Source of the DNA: CAZEBW01 sp964510205
Lineage (GTDB): Bacteria > Chloroflexota > Anaerolineae > VGOG01
Assembly (NCBI GenBank): GCA_964510205.1
Contig: CAZEBW010000001.1
Coordinates: 62,001-126,000 of the forward strand
Direction: 5' to 3'
DNA length: 64,000 bases
In this document: in pieces, positions 8,755 to 17,666 of the stretch
How the letters are laid out: each line of letters starts with the position of its first letter
Position numbering within the stretch: the first letter of the stretch is position 1
Position numbers and translations under genes: made by a program
The notes under the pieces: generated by a model
The model's database searches: none
What the model was told of the DNA's origin: nothing
The model's input: the letters and a program-made list of their open reading frames with translations, nothing else

Positions 8755-10118
8755 GGCGTCACCTCCTGCAATGCCTTCACCAGGCGATCAATCTCGCCCC
8801 TCGTGTTCATCTCCGTCACGCAGAGGAGCATGTGGTTCTCCAGACGGGCATAGTCACGGCCCAGGTCGTAGCCGCCGATGATGCCCCGCTCCAGCAGCGC
8901 CTCATTGATCTCGCTGGGCGGCTTGGGACAGCGGACCACGAACTCTTTGAAGAAGGGCCTGTCGCTCACCAGATCGAAGCCGGGAAGGGCCGCGATTTGC
9001 TGGGCGGCGTAGTGGGCCTTGTGGTAGCACAGCTCCGCCACTTTGCGCATCCCGCTCTTCCCCATGGCCGCCAGGTAAGCCCCGGCGGCCAGAGCGCACA
9101 GGGCCTGGTTGGTGCAGATGTTGGACGTGGCCCTCTCGCGGCGGATGTGCTGCTCGCGAGCGGCCAGAGTCAGGACGAAGCCCCGCCGACCCTCGGTATC
9201 CACCGTCTCGCCGACCAGCCGGCCCGGCAGCTTGCGCATGGTCTTCTCCCGACAGGCGAACATGCCCAGGTAGGGTCCGCCAAAGTTGAGCGGATTGCCC
9301 AGGGGCTGCCCCTCGCCCACCACGATGTCGGCCCCGTATTCGCCAGGGGGCGTGAACAGGCCCAGAGAGATGGGGTCAACCGCGACCACGAGAAGCGCTC
9401 CAGCCTCGTGCACCGCCTCGGCCAATTGCTCCAGTTCGCTGGCTGGCAGCAACTGGCCGAAGAAGTCTGGATTCTGGATGATCAGGCAGGCAGTATCATC
9501 GTCGAGCAGGGCCTCCAAATCTCCAACTTCCAACCTCCAACTTCCAACTTCCAAATCGCCTATGACCGTCAGGTCCGGGCCTGGGGTGTAGGTGCGCAGG
9601 GTGGCGCGGTACTCAGGGTGCACCGTGGGGGAGACGATGATCTTGGTCCGCCTGCCTCGGAAGGCGTTCACCGCCATGAGAGCCGCCTCGGCCAGGCTGG
9701 TGGCCCCGTCGTAGTGGGAGGCGTTGGCCGCGTCCATGCCGGTGAGGTCGCAGACCATGCTCTGATATTCAAAGATGGCCTGCAGTGTGCCCTGGCTGAT
9801 CTCGGGCTGGTAGGGGGTGTAGGCGGTGTAGAACTCCGAGCGGCCGATGACGTGGCCCACCACGCTGGGCACGAAGTGATTGTAGGCTCCCGCGCCCAGG
9901 AAGCAGGCGTGGTGGTCGAGATCGGCGTTCTCCTCGCTCATGGCCCGCAGCTCCCCCAAGACCTCCATCTCGGATAGGGGCGCGGGGAGTTTCAAGTCGG
10001 GATAACGCACGCTTTCCGGCACATCCTGGAAGAGGTCGCCGATGGTCTCCGCCCCGATCTCGGCCAGCATCGCCGCCCGGTCGGAGTCGGTATGGGGGAC
10101 GTAGGACATCACTGTCAT
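8751..10118 (-). CDS. gcvPA: Glycine dehydrogenase (decarboxylating) subunit 1
   Basis: N-terminal half of the P-protein, partner of GcvPB. The 455 residues show YVPHTDSDRAAMLAEIG at the N-terminus, then FLGAGAYNHFVPSVV, the YTPYQPEISQGTLQAIFEYQ block, NPLNFGGPYLG and NICTNQALCALAAG, all standard. An array-encoded segment DLEVGSWRLEVGDLEA (DNA 9513-9562) is inserted before LLDDDTACLIIQNPD. The gene overlaps gcvH upstream and gcvPB downstream by four bases each (ATGA), showing a tightly coupled operon. Confidence 0.96.
   Translation of the reverse strand: MTVMSYVPHTDSDRAAMLAEIGAETIGDLFQDVPESVRYPDLKLPAPLSEMEVLGELRAMSEENADLDHHACFLGAGAYNHFVPSVVGHVIGRSEFYTAYTPYQPEISQGTLQAIFEYQSMVCDLTGMDAANASHYDGATSLAEAALMAVNAFRGRRTKIIVSPTVHPEYRATLRTYTPGPDLTVIGDLEVGSWRLEVGDLEALLDDDTACLIIQNPDFFGQLLPASELEQLAEAVHEAGALLVVAVDPISLGLFTPPGEYGADIVVGEGQPLGNPLNFGGPYLGMFACREKTMRKLPGRLVGETVDTEGRRGFVLTLAAREQHIRRERATSNICTNQALCALAAGAYLAAMGKSGMRKVAELCYHKAHYAAQQIAALPGFDLVSDRPFFKEFVVRCPKPPSEINEALLERGIIGGYDLGRDYARLENHMLLCVTEMNTRGEIDRLVKALQEVTP
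9513..9562. repeat. Heptad tandem array inside gcvPA
   Basis: About six units such as CTCCAAA, CTTCCAA and CCTCCAA (reverse complements of TTGGAAG-type heptads). It is read in the opposite orientation to the gcvPB array, giving LEVGSWRLEVG. Confidence 0.82.
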
Positions 10119-10510
10119 GCCCCGCCCCCTTCTTCTTCGGCCACGTGCTCCTCGTACTCCTCAGGCGTCATCAGATCGTCCAGCTCCGAGAGATCACTGG
10201 GGATGAACTGGATGAACCAGCCCTCACCGAAAGGATCCTCGTTGACGATCTCGGGGGAGACCAGCGCCTCATTGATCTCGGTGATCTCCCCGCCCAGAGG
10301 CATGTAGACGTCGGCGGCGGTTTTGGCCGACTCCACAATAGCGAAGACCTCGCCCTGGTCGAAGACGTCGCCCACGACAGGCAGTTCAACATAGGTGACA
10401 TCGGAAAGCTGGGATTGAGCGTAGTCGGTAATGCCCGCCGTAGCCAGGTCGCCCTCCACCCGCACCCATTCGTGGGTCTCAGCATAGCGGCAATCCTTAT
10501 CAATTTTCAT
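10115..10510 (-). CDS. gcvH: Glycine cleavage system H protein
   Basis: A 131-residue lipoyl carrier that shuttles the aminomethyl group between GcvP, GcvT and dihydrolipoamide dehydrogenase. The lipoylation motif is VESAKTAADVYMP with the acceptor Lys near residue 64, and the N-terminal YAETHEWVRVEGD is typical. The ATG at 10510 is preceded by AAAGGAGACG; an upstream in-frame ATG overlaps this ribosome site and is not preferred. gcvL is absent from the window, so the L protein must be shared with other complexes. Confidence 0.96.
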   Translation of the reverse strand: MKIDKDCRYAETHEWVRVEGDLATAGITDYAQSQLSDVTYVELPVVGDVFDQGEVFAIVESAKTAADVYMPLGGEITEINEALVSPEIVNEDPFGEGWFIQFIPSDLSELDDLMTPEEYEEHVAEEEGGGA

Positions 10511-10569
10511 TTTTGCGTCTCCTTTCTTCATTTGGATTTTGATGTTTGTCTTCTGCTTTCAGCAAGCGA

Positions 10570-13500
10570 CTATTCCTGCGATGTCTTCATCTTCGGCTCC
10601 TCCTCTTCGGGAAAGCGGGTGAGCACGGTAGCCTTTTCGTGGAGGAGCATTTTGTCCCCCAAAACCAGCTCTTCCACCGGCTTGGCGGGCGGGACTCTGC
10701 GATGAGGGAGGGAGATGATGCCGATTTGCACTCCCTCCCGGTTGTACTTTCCTTCCACATAGGCCAGGCCGACCTGGAATCCCTCGGTGTCCAAGGCGCA
10801 ACTGGTGACGCGGCCAATGTATTGGCCTCGCTTGTCAACCACCGGATCTCCCAGCCTAGCCATCCTGACCCCCTTCTCGTCCATTCGAAAACGAAGCACC
10901 TCCATTTTCCTGGTGGCTTCTTTCTCCAACAGGGCCCTCCTGCCGACGAAGTAGGGTTTGTGGAATTTCACATAGGCCCCAAAACCGGCCTCAATGGGAG
11001 AGATGTCGTAAGGCCCGGCCAGCTCGTGTCCGTACAGCGGCAAGCCGGCTTCGATTCTGGTTGAGTCTCTCGCGCCCAGACCGGCTGGTTTCAAGCCGTA
11101 GTCTTTACCCCGCTCCAGCAGCAGATTCCACATGCGGGGGGCGTCGTCGGGGTGCACATAGAGCTCGTAGGCCACGTCTTCCCCCGTGTAGCCGGTACGG
11201 GACACGATGACGTCCATGCCCGCCAGCTCGGTCTCGATGAAATCGGTTCTGCTGATCCGGGCCAACTTCGCCCGCAGCTTTGTAGCGTGTGGCTTAGCTT
11301 CGCACGCTGTAGCTAAGCCGTCTTCGGTCAGGCTCTGGAGGATGGCCAGGGAGTTGGGCCCCTGGAGGGCCAGGTCAACCCGCTGATCCTCCCCAGACGA
11401 CGGATCCTTCAGGTCGCGGACGATGGCAGGCCCTTCGATCTCAATATCCGGATGCTCTCTGTCAATCAGATACCTGCCCGAGTTGACGGCCTTCAACCAA
11501 GCCAAATCCTTCTCCGCATTGGAAGCGTTCACCACCATCATGTACCGATCCGCCGCCCGACGATAGACCATGATGTCGTCAATCACGTTGCCGTCGGGGT
11601 CGAGGAGGTAGGCATATTGGGACTGGCCATCGCCGATCCAGCGCACGTAGTTGGAGGTGACCGCGTCGAGGAAAGCGGTGGCGTGTTCGCCAGCCACCTC
11701 CAGCACGCCCATGTGAGCGACGTCGAACAGCCCCGCCGTTTCCCGCACCGCTTGGTGCTCCTCGCTGACGCTGGTGTACCAGACCGGCATCTCCCAGCCA
11801 GCGAAGGGGATCACTTTTTTGGTCAGCTTGAGGTGCTCTTCGTAGAGAGGGGTTCGCTTAAGCTCGCCCTCTTTCTCATCCCAATACCACTCCTTCTTCT
11901 CCACCGTGGGCCGAACGCTCTCCAGACTCTTCTGACCCACGAAGTAGGGCTTGGAGAGGCGGAACAGGGCATCGTGGCCTGCCTGGTAAAGTGAGAGGCC
12001 GGTTGTGCGCTGGAGGTTGGAGATTGGAGATTGGATATTGGATATTGCGTCTTCGTCTAGCTCTTTCACTACGACCGGACCCTCGACTTTGCGGAAGATG
12101 TCGTCTTCATCGAACAGGACGTATCCATCGCCCAGGCCGCGGAACCAGGCTTTCACTCGCTCGGTGTTGGCAGGATTGGTCCTCACGACATAGTGGTCGC
12201 GGCCCCACTGGTCCGGCTCCAAGCGCAGGATGGCAATGCTGTCAATGAGCTGGCCCTGGGCGTCCAGCAAGAAAGACCGCTGGCTCTCGCCANNNNNNNN
12301 NNGGACGCAATTTGGACACATCGTTGGTGGACACCTGCTGCAGGAACGGCGTCGCCCTCTGGCCGAACACCTCCAGCAGTCCCATGTCGCTCAGGTCAAA
12401 GAGCATTGCCGAGGTTTTCGTGGCCTCGGGCTGGATATTGGATATTGGGTATTGGATATTTCGCTTGATCCGTAAATCCTGCTGATCCGCTGTTCTATTC
12501 TGCGACGTTTCACCCAGGAAATAATAGTGAGGATATCCAATCCCTTCCGCCGGTATCTCCACCTCCGCCCCTCCCGCCAACTCTTCCACTTCGAGCTTCA
12601 CTTCCTCCAGGATGTCCAAATCAATCTTCCCCCTCCACAGCGGCCCGGCTAGCCCAATGTAGGTGAAAGGCTTGATGTTGACAACGATGCGGTGGACCAA
12701 CTCAGCGATCTTGTCCATCTCCGCCTCGCCCATGCCCCGCTGGGTGAGCCAGGGCGTGCCCATGCGGATGCCGCTGGCCTCGCCGGCGTCCTCGTCGCCG
12801 GGGATGGTGTTCTTGTTGACCACAATGCCCGCCAGGTCCAGGATGCGGGCCGCCATCTCGCCCTTGAGCGGATAGCCCTCGGCGGATTTGAGGGGATTGA
12901 GATCAATGACCAGCAGGTGAGTGTTCGTCCCGCCATAGGCCAGCTTCAGGCCGCGTTTCTGCAGCCCCTCGGCCAGGGCCGCGCAGTTGCCCACGATCCT
13001 GTGCTGCAAGCGCTTGAATTCATCCGTCTGAGCCAGCTTGGCGGCGACGGCCACGGCTGCGAACTTGTTGGCGTGGGGGCCGCCTTGACGGCCGGGAAAC
13101 ACAGCATTGTCTATCAGCGTGGCCAAGTCCTCGTCGGTGGTCATGACCGCCGCCCCACGCGGGCCGAAGAAAGTTTTGTGGGTGGTGAAAGTAGTGACGT
13201 CGGCGATGCCCACGGGGTTGGGATATGCGCCGGCGATGGCCAGCCCCGCCGTGTGGGCGATGTCGGCCATGAGCAGCGCCCCGCAGGCGTCGGCGATGTC
13301 GCGGAACTTCTCCCAGTCGGGGGCCCAGGAGTAGGAGGTGTATCCGCCGACGATGATTTTGGGCCTGTGCTGGAGGGCCAGCTCCATGATCTGGTCGTAG
13401 TCCAGCTTTTCGGTGGCCCTGCTGGCGGCGTAGGAGACCACGTTGTAGCGGCGGCCGGAGATGTTGAAGGGACTACCGTGAGTGAGGTGTCCGCCCTGGG

Positions 13501-13996
13501 GGAGGGCCAGGCCCATGATGGTGTCGCCTGGCTCGAGCAGGGCCTCGTAGACCGACAGGTTGGCGGGCGAGCCGGAGAGCGGCTGGACGTTCACGAAAAT
13601 CTCATTGGTCCTCACGCGGTCGTTGGCGAAACACTGGGCCACCCGCCGCTGAGCCAGGCACTCCACGAGGTCCACGTAGTCAACGCCTTTATAAAATCGC
13701 CGGTCGGCGTAGCGCCGGTAGTGGGCCAGCTCGTGATCGAACTGGAGCAGCAATTCTTCCTCGTCTTGGGTCATCTGCAAGCGGGGATAGCCCTCGGCGT
13801 AGATGTTGTTGAGCACGCTGCCCAGCGCCTCGCGCACCGGCTGGGGGCAGTAGCTCTCCGAGGGGATCATGATCAGCTTGCGGGCCTGCCGCTCCTCCTC
13901 GAAAGCGATCAGATCGGCCACGTCAGGATCCACCTCGTTCAGGTCCTTGCCGAAGACCAGGTCCCAGTATTCTTGTTCTTTTTCTGTTGTGCTCAT
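10570..13996 (-). CDS. glyA-gcvT: Fused serine hydroxymethyltransferase - rudimentary GcvT - aminomethyltransferase GcvT
   Basis: Starting at the ATG at 13996 (AAAGGAG upstream), the first ~500 residues are SHMT, with the PLP lysine in TTHKTFFGPRG, PGRQGGPHANKF and GIRMGTPWLT. Without a stop it continues into a GcvT-like start (MLFDLSDMGLLEVFG, STNDVSKL). After the N run come FLLDAQGQLIDSIAILR and KPYFVGQKSLE, then a complete GcvT: TPLYEEHLKL, PFAGWEMPVWY, GLFDVAHMGVLEV, VSRTGYTGEDVAYELY, LGARDSTRIEAGLPLYGHEL, KPYFVGRRALL. The first GcvT module lacks its middle ~180 residues. Total is about 1140 residues. The frames on the two sides match only if the true gap is a multiple of three, so the ten Ns look like a placeholder. 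Heptad peptides occur at two module borders. The fusion would channel methylene-THF from glycine cleavage to serine synthesis. Confidence 0.82.
12013..12050. repeat. Heptad tandem array in the glyA-gcvT linker
   Basis: Five units TTGGAGA/TTGGATA. It is translated as ISNIQSPISNLQ between the rudimentary GcvT segment and the remnant that precedes the full GcvT domain. Confidence 0.82.
12293..12302. other. Assembly gap (ten Ns)
   Basis: Ten undetermined bases inside the glyA-gcvT gene. Conserved GcvT spacing between TNDVSKL and the following SFLLDAQG suggests that only a few codons are missing. Confidence 0.99.
12427..12465. repeat. Heptad tandem array at the SHMT/GcvT border
   Basis: Units TTGGATA/TTGGGTA. 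It is translated as NIQYPISNIQP between the SHMT C-terminus and the first GcvT-like segment. Confidence 0.82.
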
Positions 13997-14047
13997 TAGT
14001 TCAAACTCCTTTGTTTGATTCTGGTTTGGAATCACTGAGGCAAGAGA

Positions 14048-14091
14048 GGGCACTGAAGTGAACACTGATTGCGCTGAACACTTCAGTGCCC
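14048..14091. repeat. 13-bp inverted repeat upstream of glyA-gcvT
   Basis: Perfect arms GGGCACTGAAGTG and CACTTCAGTGCCC around an 18-nt loop, between the DUF5615 toxin gene and glyA-gcvT. There is no T-run on either side, so a processing or stability hairpin or a repeat remnant is more likely than a terminator. Confidence 0.6.
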
Positions 14092-14099
14092 TTAACGAT

Positions 14100-14468
14100 T
14101 TACCTGAATTCCTGCAGAAAGCGGACGGTGTTATGTATTTCCTTAGCAGTCAGGGCGTTAAGCAGATTCAATGTGCAGCGCAGCAACTCACCAAACCGGC
14201 GACCGGTCAGGTGGACAGAGACAATAATGCCAGAATGTTCTTTTCCAGCCTCGTACCACTCACGGGCATAACGCACGAAATCTTTGATGTTGAAGGTCAG
14301 AAAGGCCCGTCCTTCGGCCACGGCGTAGTCCAGTTGCTCCTCATCAGACAGCCCTATTCTGCTGACTTCTTGAACGGCAATAGCATCAAAACCTCGCCGC
14401 CGCAAAGCAGCAGCCAGTTGAGGGCCTTTAGAGACATCCTCATCAATGAGCAAGCGAATCTTGGCCAA
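14100..14468 (-). CDS. DUF5615 PIN-like protein, probable toxin
   Basis: A 122-residue protein beginning with IRLLIDEDVS and LAAALRRRGFDAIAV, followed by GLSDEEQLDYAVAEGRAFLTFN and KDFVRYAREWYE. These give the acidic residues (D9/E10/D11, N/D near 75-80) of the PIN-like nuclease fold in DUF5615. The start is TTG at 14468 with GAGGTGAG directly before it. It sits 9 bases after the Phd-DUF433 gene; DUF433/DUF5615 is a known toxin-antitoxin arrangement. RNase activity is inferred from fold only. Confidence 0.82.
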   Translation of the reverse strand: MAKIRLLIDEDVSKGPQLAAALRRRGFDAIAVQEVSRIGLSDEEQLDYAVAEGRAFLTFNIKDFVRYAREWYEAGKEHSGIIVSVHLTGRRFGELLRCTLNLLNALTAKEIHNTVRFLQEFR

Positions 14469-14477
14469 GGTCTCACC

Positions 14478-15062
14478 TCATGGTCTGGCAGGGAGTAGTT
14501 GACCTTTTGCACCAAGCTTAAGGCCATATTGCTCCATTACCCGCTCCGGCTGATTCTCCTCGATTAGCGCCTCTATCTCCTCCTGATGATCCAGGTAATA
14601 ACTGATGGCATCGAAAACAGCAGCGGGAGGTACGTGGGGATAAGCCTCCAGAATCTCGTCGAGCGTCTCGCCGGCCTTGTAATGCAACACGATGGCGCGT
14701 ACCGGCACACGCGTCCCTTTGATGATCGGTTCACCACAGGCAATGCCAGGCACGCGAACGATGTAAGGATGCTCCGTGGGCTTCTTCTCTAACTCATCTA
14801 CAAGCTCTCCCACAAGCCTCATCTCCGCATCCACTTCGCCTCGCCTATATTCCGCCCTCGCTTCCCTGATGCTGGCCAAGTATTTGGGGTCGGCCAACTC
14901 GCCAACGGTCTCCATCAAGTCCTCGAAGTCATCCATGTTGAGCAGTATGGCTATGGGGAGACCATCCTTCTCAATCAACAGGCGATCTTTGCTGTGCCAT
15001 ATCTCCTCAACCAGCTTTTCGAAATCCGCCCTGGCCTGTTTAACGCTGATCCTCCTCGTCAT
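14478..15062 (-). CDS. Fused Phd/YefM-like and DUF433 antitoxin
   Basis: A 194-residue protein. Residues ~1-55 (MTRRISVKQARADFEKLVEE, LLIEKDGLPIAILLNMDDF) match the Phd/YefM antitoxin fold. Residues ~105-175 (RVPGIACGEPIIKGTRVPV, YKAGETLDEILEAYPHV, AAVFDAISYYLDHQEEIE) match DUF433, a winged-HTH antitoxin. The ATG at 15062 is preceded by GAGGAGG; the longer reading only adds translated heptad repeat. Both halves are normally separate antitoxins, so this is a genuine fusion. It is paired with the DUF5615 gene downstream and likely autoregulates the operon. Confidence 0.8.
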   Translation of the reverse strand: MTRRISVKQARADFEKLVEEIWHSKDRLLIEKDGLPIAILLNMDDFEDLMETVGELADPKYLASIREARAEYRRGEVDAEMRLVGELVDELEKKPTEHPYIVRVPGIACGEPIIKGTRVPVRAIVLHYKAGETLDEILEAYPHVPPAAVFDAISYYLDHQEEIEALIEENQPERVMEQYGLKLGAKGQLLPARP

Positions 15063-15073
15063 CTTATCCTCCT

Positions 15074-15152
15074 CACTTTGGAAGCTGGAAGCTGGAAATT
15101 GGAGGACTACTCTCCAATATCCAATCTCCAATCTCTAACCTCCAACCTTTCA
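15074..15152. repeat. Heptad arrays in both orientations upstream of the antitoxin gene
   Basis: TTGGAAG/CTGGAAG/TTGGAGG units, then after a short break CCAATAT/CCAATCT/CCAACCT units in the opposite sense, ending in TTTCAGTG repeats. The inverted halves can form a long hairpin in the 87-bp gap between two minus-strand genes. Confidence 0.8.
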
Positions 15153-16328
15153 GTGTTTCAGTGTTTCCACATGCCTGGCCAAATCCTCACCCCTGGCCCA
15201 GGCCGCCTCCACCAGGGCGTACAAGCCGCCCGCGACCAGGGAGTGGCCGCCCAGCACGACGGGGATGGGAGCGGCGATGGCCGCCTCGGTGAAGCGGCGC
15301 ACCCAGGGATCGCCGATTTTCTGCGGCTGGCGCAGGTCGGAGTAGAAACGGTCGGCGGCGGACGGCCAAATCCCTCTATGAGCGAAGAGGACGCGGTCAT
15401 CCAGAAATGCGGCCTGGCTCATCCTACCCAGAGTAGCGAAGAATTCCTCCAGTCCCACTTCGCCCAGATAGAACCCCAACAAAGACAGCGCTTCGCCCCG
15501 CGTCTGGCGGCCACTAGCGCGCATGCCCCGCTCCTCGGAAAACAGGCGCACCCGACAGGCGGTCTCGTGCTCCAGGTAGGCCCAGGTTGAGGCCGACACC
15601 CGCCCCGCCACTAGAACCTCGGCGTCTCGGTCGGTGAAAAAGCCCAACGCCTGCTCAATGTGCGAAGTGTCCAACTCAAGGCTATCCAAATAGCGCCGGG
15701 TGTGTGACCCCAGGCTGGGGTGCGGCTTCAGCGTCATCAGATCGGTCGGTGTGTCTACATCTAGTTGAGTAGCAGCGCTGCGAGGCAACTCCCTGCAAGG
15801 CAGGCCGGCCTGCTCCACCAGGCGCCAGGCGAGATCGTTGTCAAGAGTCAGGGTCGAGGGCTCTATCAAGTTGATGGCTTCAGCAGGGGCGAAAGCAGCG
15901 AAATCGGTGGAGTAGAAGTTGTTGGCGACGACGCCACTTCGTGTATATGATGAAGTGGCTTGGTCAGCGCAGAGGAGCGCCTCGGCGATGCCAGACATAT
16001 CCTGGCTGGACAGCAGCGCGCTGCTTCCACCGCCAATGTAGAAGACCCTTTCCATACCCTGCTGGTTGATCAGGTCTCGCAATCGCCGCCCGAAATGGAA
16101 TTCCTCCCCAGGCGATCCCAGTTCGACGTGCAGCGGCTTCCCTCGCAGCTCCTCGGCCAGGGAAGCGGAGTTGGTGGCCAGCACGATGGGACCGATGTTT
16201 TCAACGGAGAGAGCTCTCTCAATCGTATCGAGGGTGATGGCCTCACGAGCCAGGGCCACCATCCTCTCCACTTCGCTCCCCTCGCTGGAGCCGGTCATGA
16301 TTACCAGGGACACCTTCGAAGCGGACAT
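15150..16328 (-). CDS. Unrecognised protein with a nucleotidyltransferase-like N-terminal half
   Basis: 392 residues, soluble, no signal peptide. The N-terminal ~210 residues (VSLVIMTGSSEGSEVERMV, IGPIVLATNSASLAEEL, VFYIGGGSSALLS, QLDVDTPTDLMTL) recall CofC/MobA-type NTP transferases, where a late DxDTPxDL motif is typical. The C-terminal ~180 residues (AEVLVAGRVSASTWAYLE, VRLFSEERGMRASGR, VLGGHSLVAGGLYALVEAAW) match nothing I know. It has its own consensus promoter overlapping the end of alr. A role in cofactor guanylylation is only one possibility. Confidence 0.5.
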   Translation of the reverse strand: MSASKVSLVIMTGSSEGSEVERMVALAREAITLDTIERALSVENIGPIVLATNSASLAEELRGKPLHVELGSPGEEFHFGRRLRDLINQQGMERVFYIGGGSSALLSSQDMSGIAEALLCADQATSSYTRSGVVANNFYSTDFAAFAPAEAINLIEPSTLTLDNDLAWRLVEQAGLPCRELPRSAATQLDVDTPTDLMTLKPHPSLGSHTRRYLDSLELDTSHIEQALGFFTDRDAEVLVAGRVSASTWAYLEHETACRVRLFSEERGMRASGRQTRGEALSLLGFYLGEVGLEEFFATLGRMSQAAFLDDRVLFAHRGIWPSAADRFYSDLRQPQKIGDPWVRRFTEAAIAAPIPVVLGGHSLVAGGLYALVEAAWARGEDLARHVETLKH

Positions 16329-16375
16329 ATCTAGCTCACCTAATCTTGGGGAATGTTGGATATTGGGTATTAAAC

Positions 16376-16404
16376 ATTATAAACCCCGACTTGGTTTTTG
16401 TCAA
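16376..16404 (-). promoter_or_regulatory. Promoter of the nucleotidyltransferase-like gene
   Basis: On the minus strand TTGACA (16404-16399), 17-bp spacer, TATAAT (16381-16376). The -35 overlaps the alr stop codon. The short leader carries two heptad units (TTGGATA, TTGGGTA). Confidence 0.8.
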
Positions 16405-17663
16405 AAGGTGAATTGCGGAGACGTCTCGACGAGAGGGTGGACGGCCACCACCTGCCCGCCTTTGAGGTAGACCCTGGTCACCCGAGGCAAGATGCTGGTG
16501 GTCACCTCGTAGTTGATGGTCTCGGCCCAGGCGGCTATTTCCTCAGCGGTGATCTCATCGCACTTGTCCTGTATGCCAAGTACAGGGTCACCTTGCCGCC
16601 CCAGCAGCACCACCTCGTCACCCTGCTGCACATCGGGGATGTGGCTGACCTTCACCACGAACTGGTCCATGCACACCCGCCCCACAATGGGGGCGCGCCG
16701 ACCACGGATGAGCACCTGTCCTCGATTGGAGATGAGACGATGATAACCGTCGCCGTAGCCGACCGGCACCAGAGCCACGCACGTAGGCTCGCTGGTGGTA
16801 TAGGTGCAGCCATAGCTGATGGACGAACCAGCAGGGAGGGTGCGCAGCCGGGCCACGCGGCTCTTGAGGGTCATGGCCGGGCGCAGGGGAATGCTCGGCT
16901 CCACTTCGTCTGAAGGGCGCAGGCCGTAGAGGGTAATGCCGCAGCGCACCACGTCCAGGTGCATCTCTGTCAAGTCCAGAGTGGCTGCACTGGCCGCCGC
17001 ATGTTTGATAGGGATGGTGAAACCCGCTTTCTCCAAACTTCTCACCACTTCGAGGTAGGTCTCAAACTGCTGAAGAGTGTAACCCTTGTCCACAGCATCG
17101 GCCATGGCGAAATGGGTATAGAGACCCTCAAGGATGAGGCCAGGTAGTTCGGATATGGCCCGAACGAAATCCACCACTTCACCAGGTAGGAGCCCGAAGC
17201 GGCCCAGCCCCGTGTCCACTTTGACGTGGGTGGGGAGTGCCCCCCCTTCATCCCCCCCAAATTTGGGGGGGAAAGAGGGGGAGGCAGAAGCCGCAGCGGA
17301 GAGGGCTTGGGCCTGTTCGAGGGTGTTGACAGTGGGGGTTAGGTTCCAACGGACGATGGTTTCCGCATCGCTGGGCAGCGTGTAACCCATGATCAACACA
17401 GGAACCGTGATCCCCGCCTGGCGCAACTGAACGCCTTCCAACACGCGATGCACCGCCAGACTGTTGGCCCCATTGTTCAAAGCCGTTTCGGCTACGGGCA
17501 CTGCGCCGTGGCCGTAGCCGTTGGCCTTGACCACGGCCATCAATTGCGTCTTCTCTCCAACGTGTCGCTTGAGCTCTCGCACATTGTGCGCGATAGCGTC
17601 CAGGTCTATCTCGGCCCAAGTCAATCTGACGTTTGACGTTTCACGTTTTACGTTCGCCCTCAT
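16401..17663 (-). CDS. alr: Alanine racemase
   Basis: PLP enzyme interconverting L- and D-alanine for peptidoglycan; ddl at the right end of the window uses its product. The 420 residues contain TWAEIDLDAIAHNVREL, the PLP lysine in AVVKANGYGHGAVP, HVKVDTGLGRFG, THFAMAD, SISYGCTYTT, the catalytic Tyr region VPVGYGDGYHR and VGRVCMDQFVV. The ATG at 17663 has GAGGATGAGGG upstream. A palindrome-derived stretch SPSFPPKFGGDEGGALP is inserted before HVKVDTG. The first ~12 residues (KRETSNVRL) come from another degenerate ACGTTTG-type repeat and are probably dispensable. The hydantoinase gene lies 3 bases upstream. Confidence 0.95.
   Translation of the reverse strand: MRANVKRETSNVRLTWAEIDLDAIAHNVRELKRHVGEKTQLMAVVKANGYGHGAVPVAETALNNGANSLAVHRVLEGVQLRQAGITVPVLIMGYTLPSDAETIVRWNLTPTVNTLEQAQALSAAASASPSFPPKFGGDEGGALPTHVKVDTGLGRFGLLPGEVVDFVRAISELPGLILEGLYTHFAMADAVDKGYTLQQFETYLEVVRSLEKAGFTIPIKHAAASAATLDLTEMHLDVVRCGITLYGLRPSDEVEPSIPLRPAMTLKSRVARLRTLPAGSSISYGCTYTTSEPTCVALVPVGYGDGYHRLISNRGQVLIRGRRAPIVGRVCMDQFVVKVSHIPDVQQGDEVVLLGRQGDPVLGIQDKCDEITAEEIAAWAETINYEVTTSILPRVTRVYLKGGQVVAVHPLVETSPQFTF
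17240..17284. repeat. GC-rich palindrome inserted in alr (copy 4 of 5)
   Basis: Core TCCCCCCCAAATTTGGGGGG with flanking C- and G-runs, translated in frame as PSFPPKFGGDEGG. Confidence 0.8.
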
Positions 17664-17666
17664 CCC

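Noticed and set aside
12692..13999. 435-codon plus-strand frame opposite SHMT
   Set aside because: Antisense to conserved SHMT codons, with no recognisable protein.
13997..14099. Glycine riboswitch upstream of the glyA-gcvT operon
   Set aside because: The gap is only about 100 bases and contains a 13-bp hairpin but none of the conserved tandem aptamer cores.
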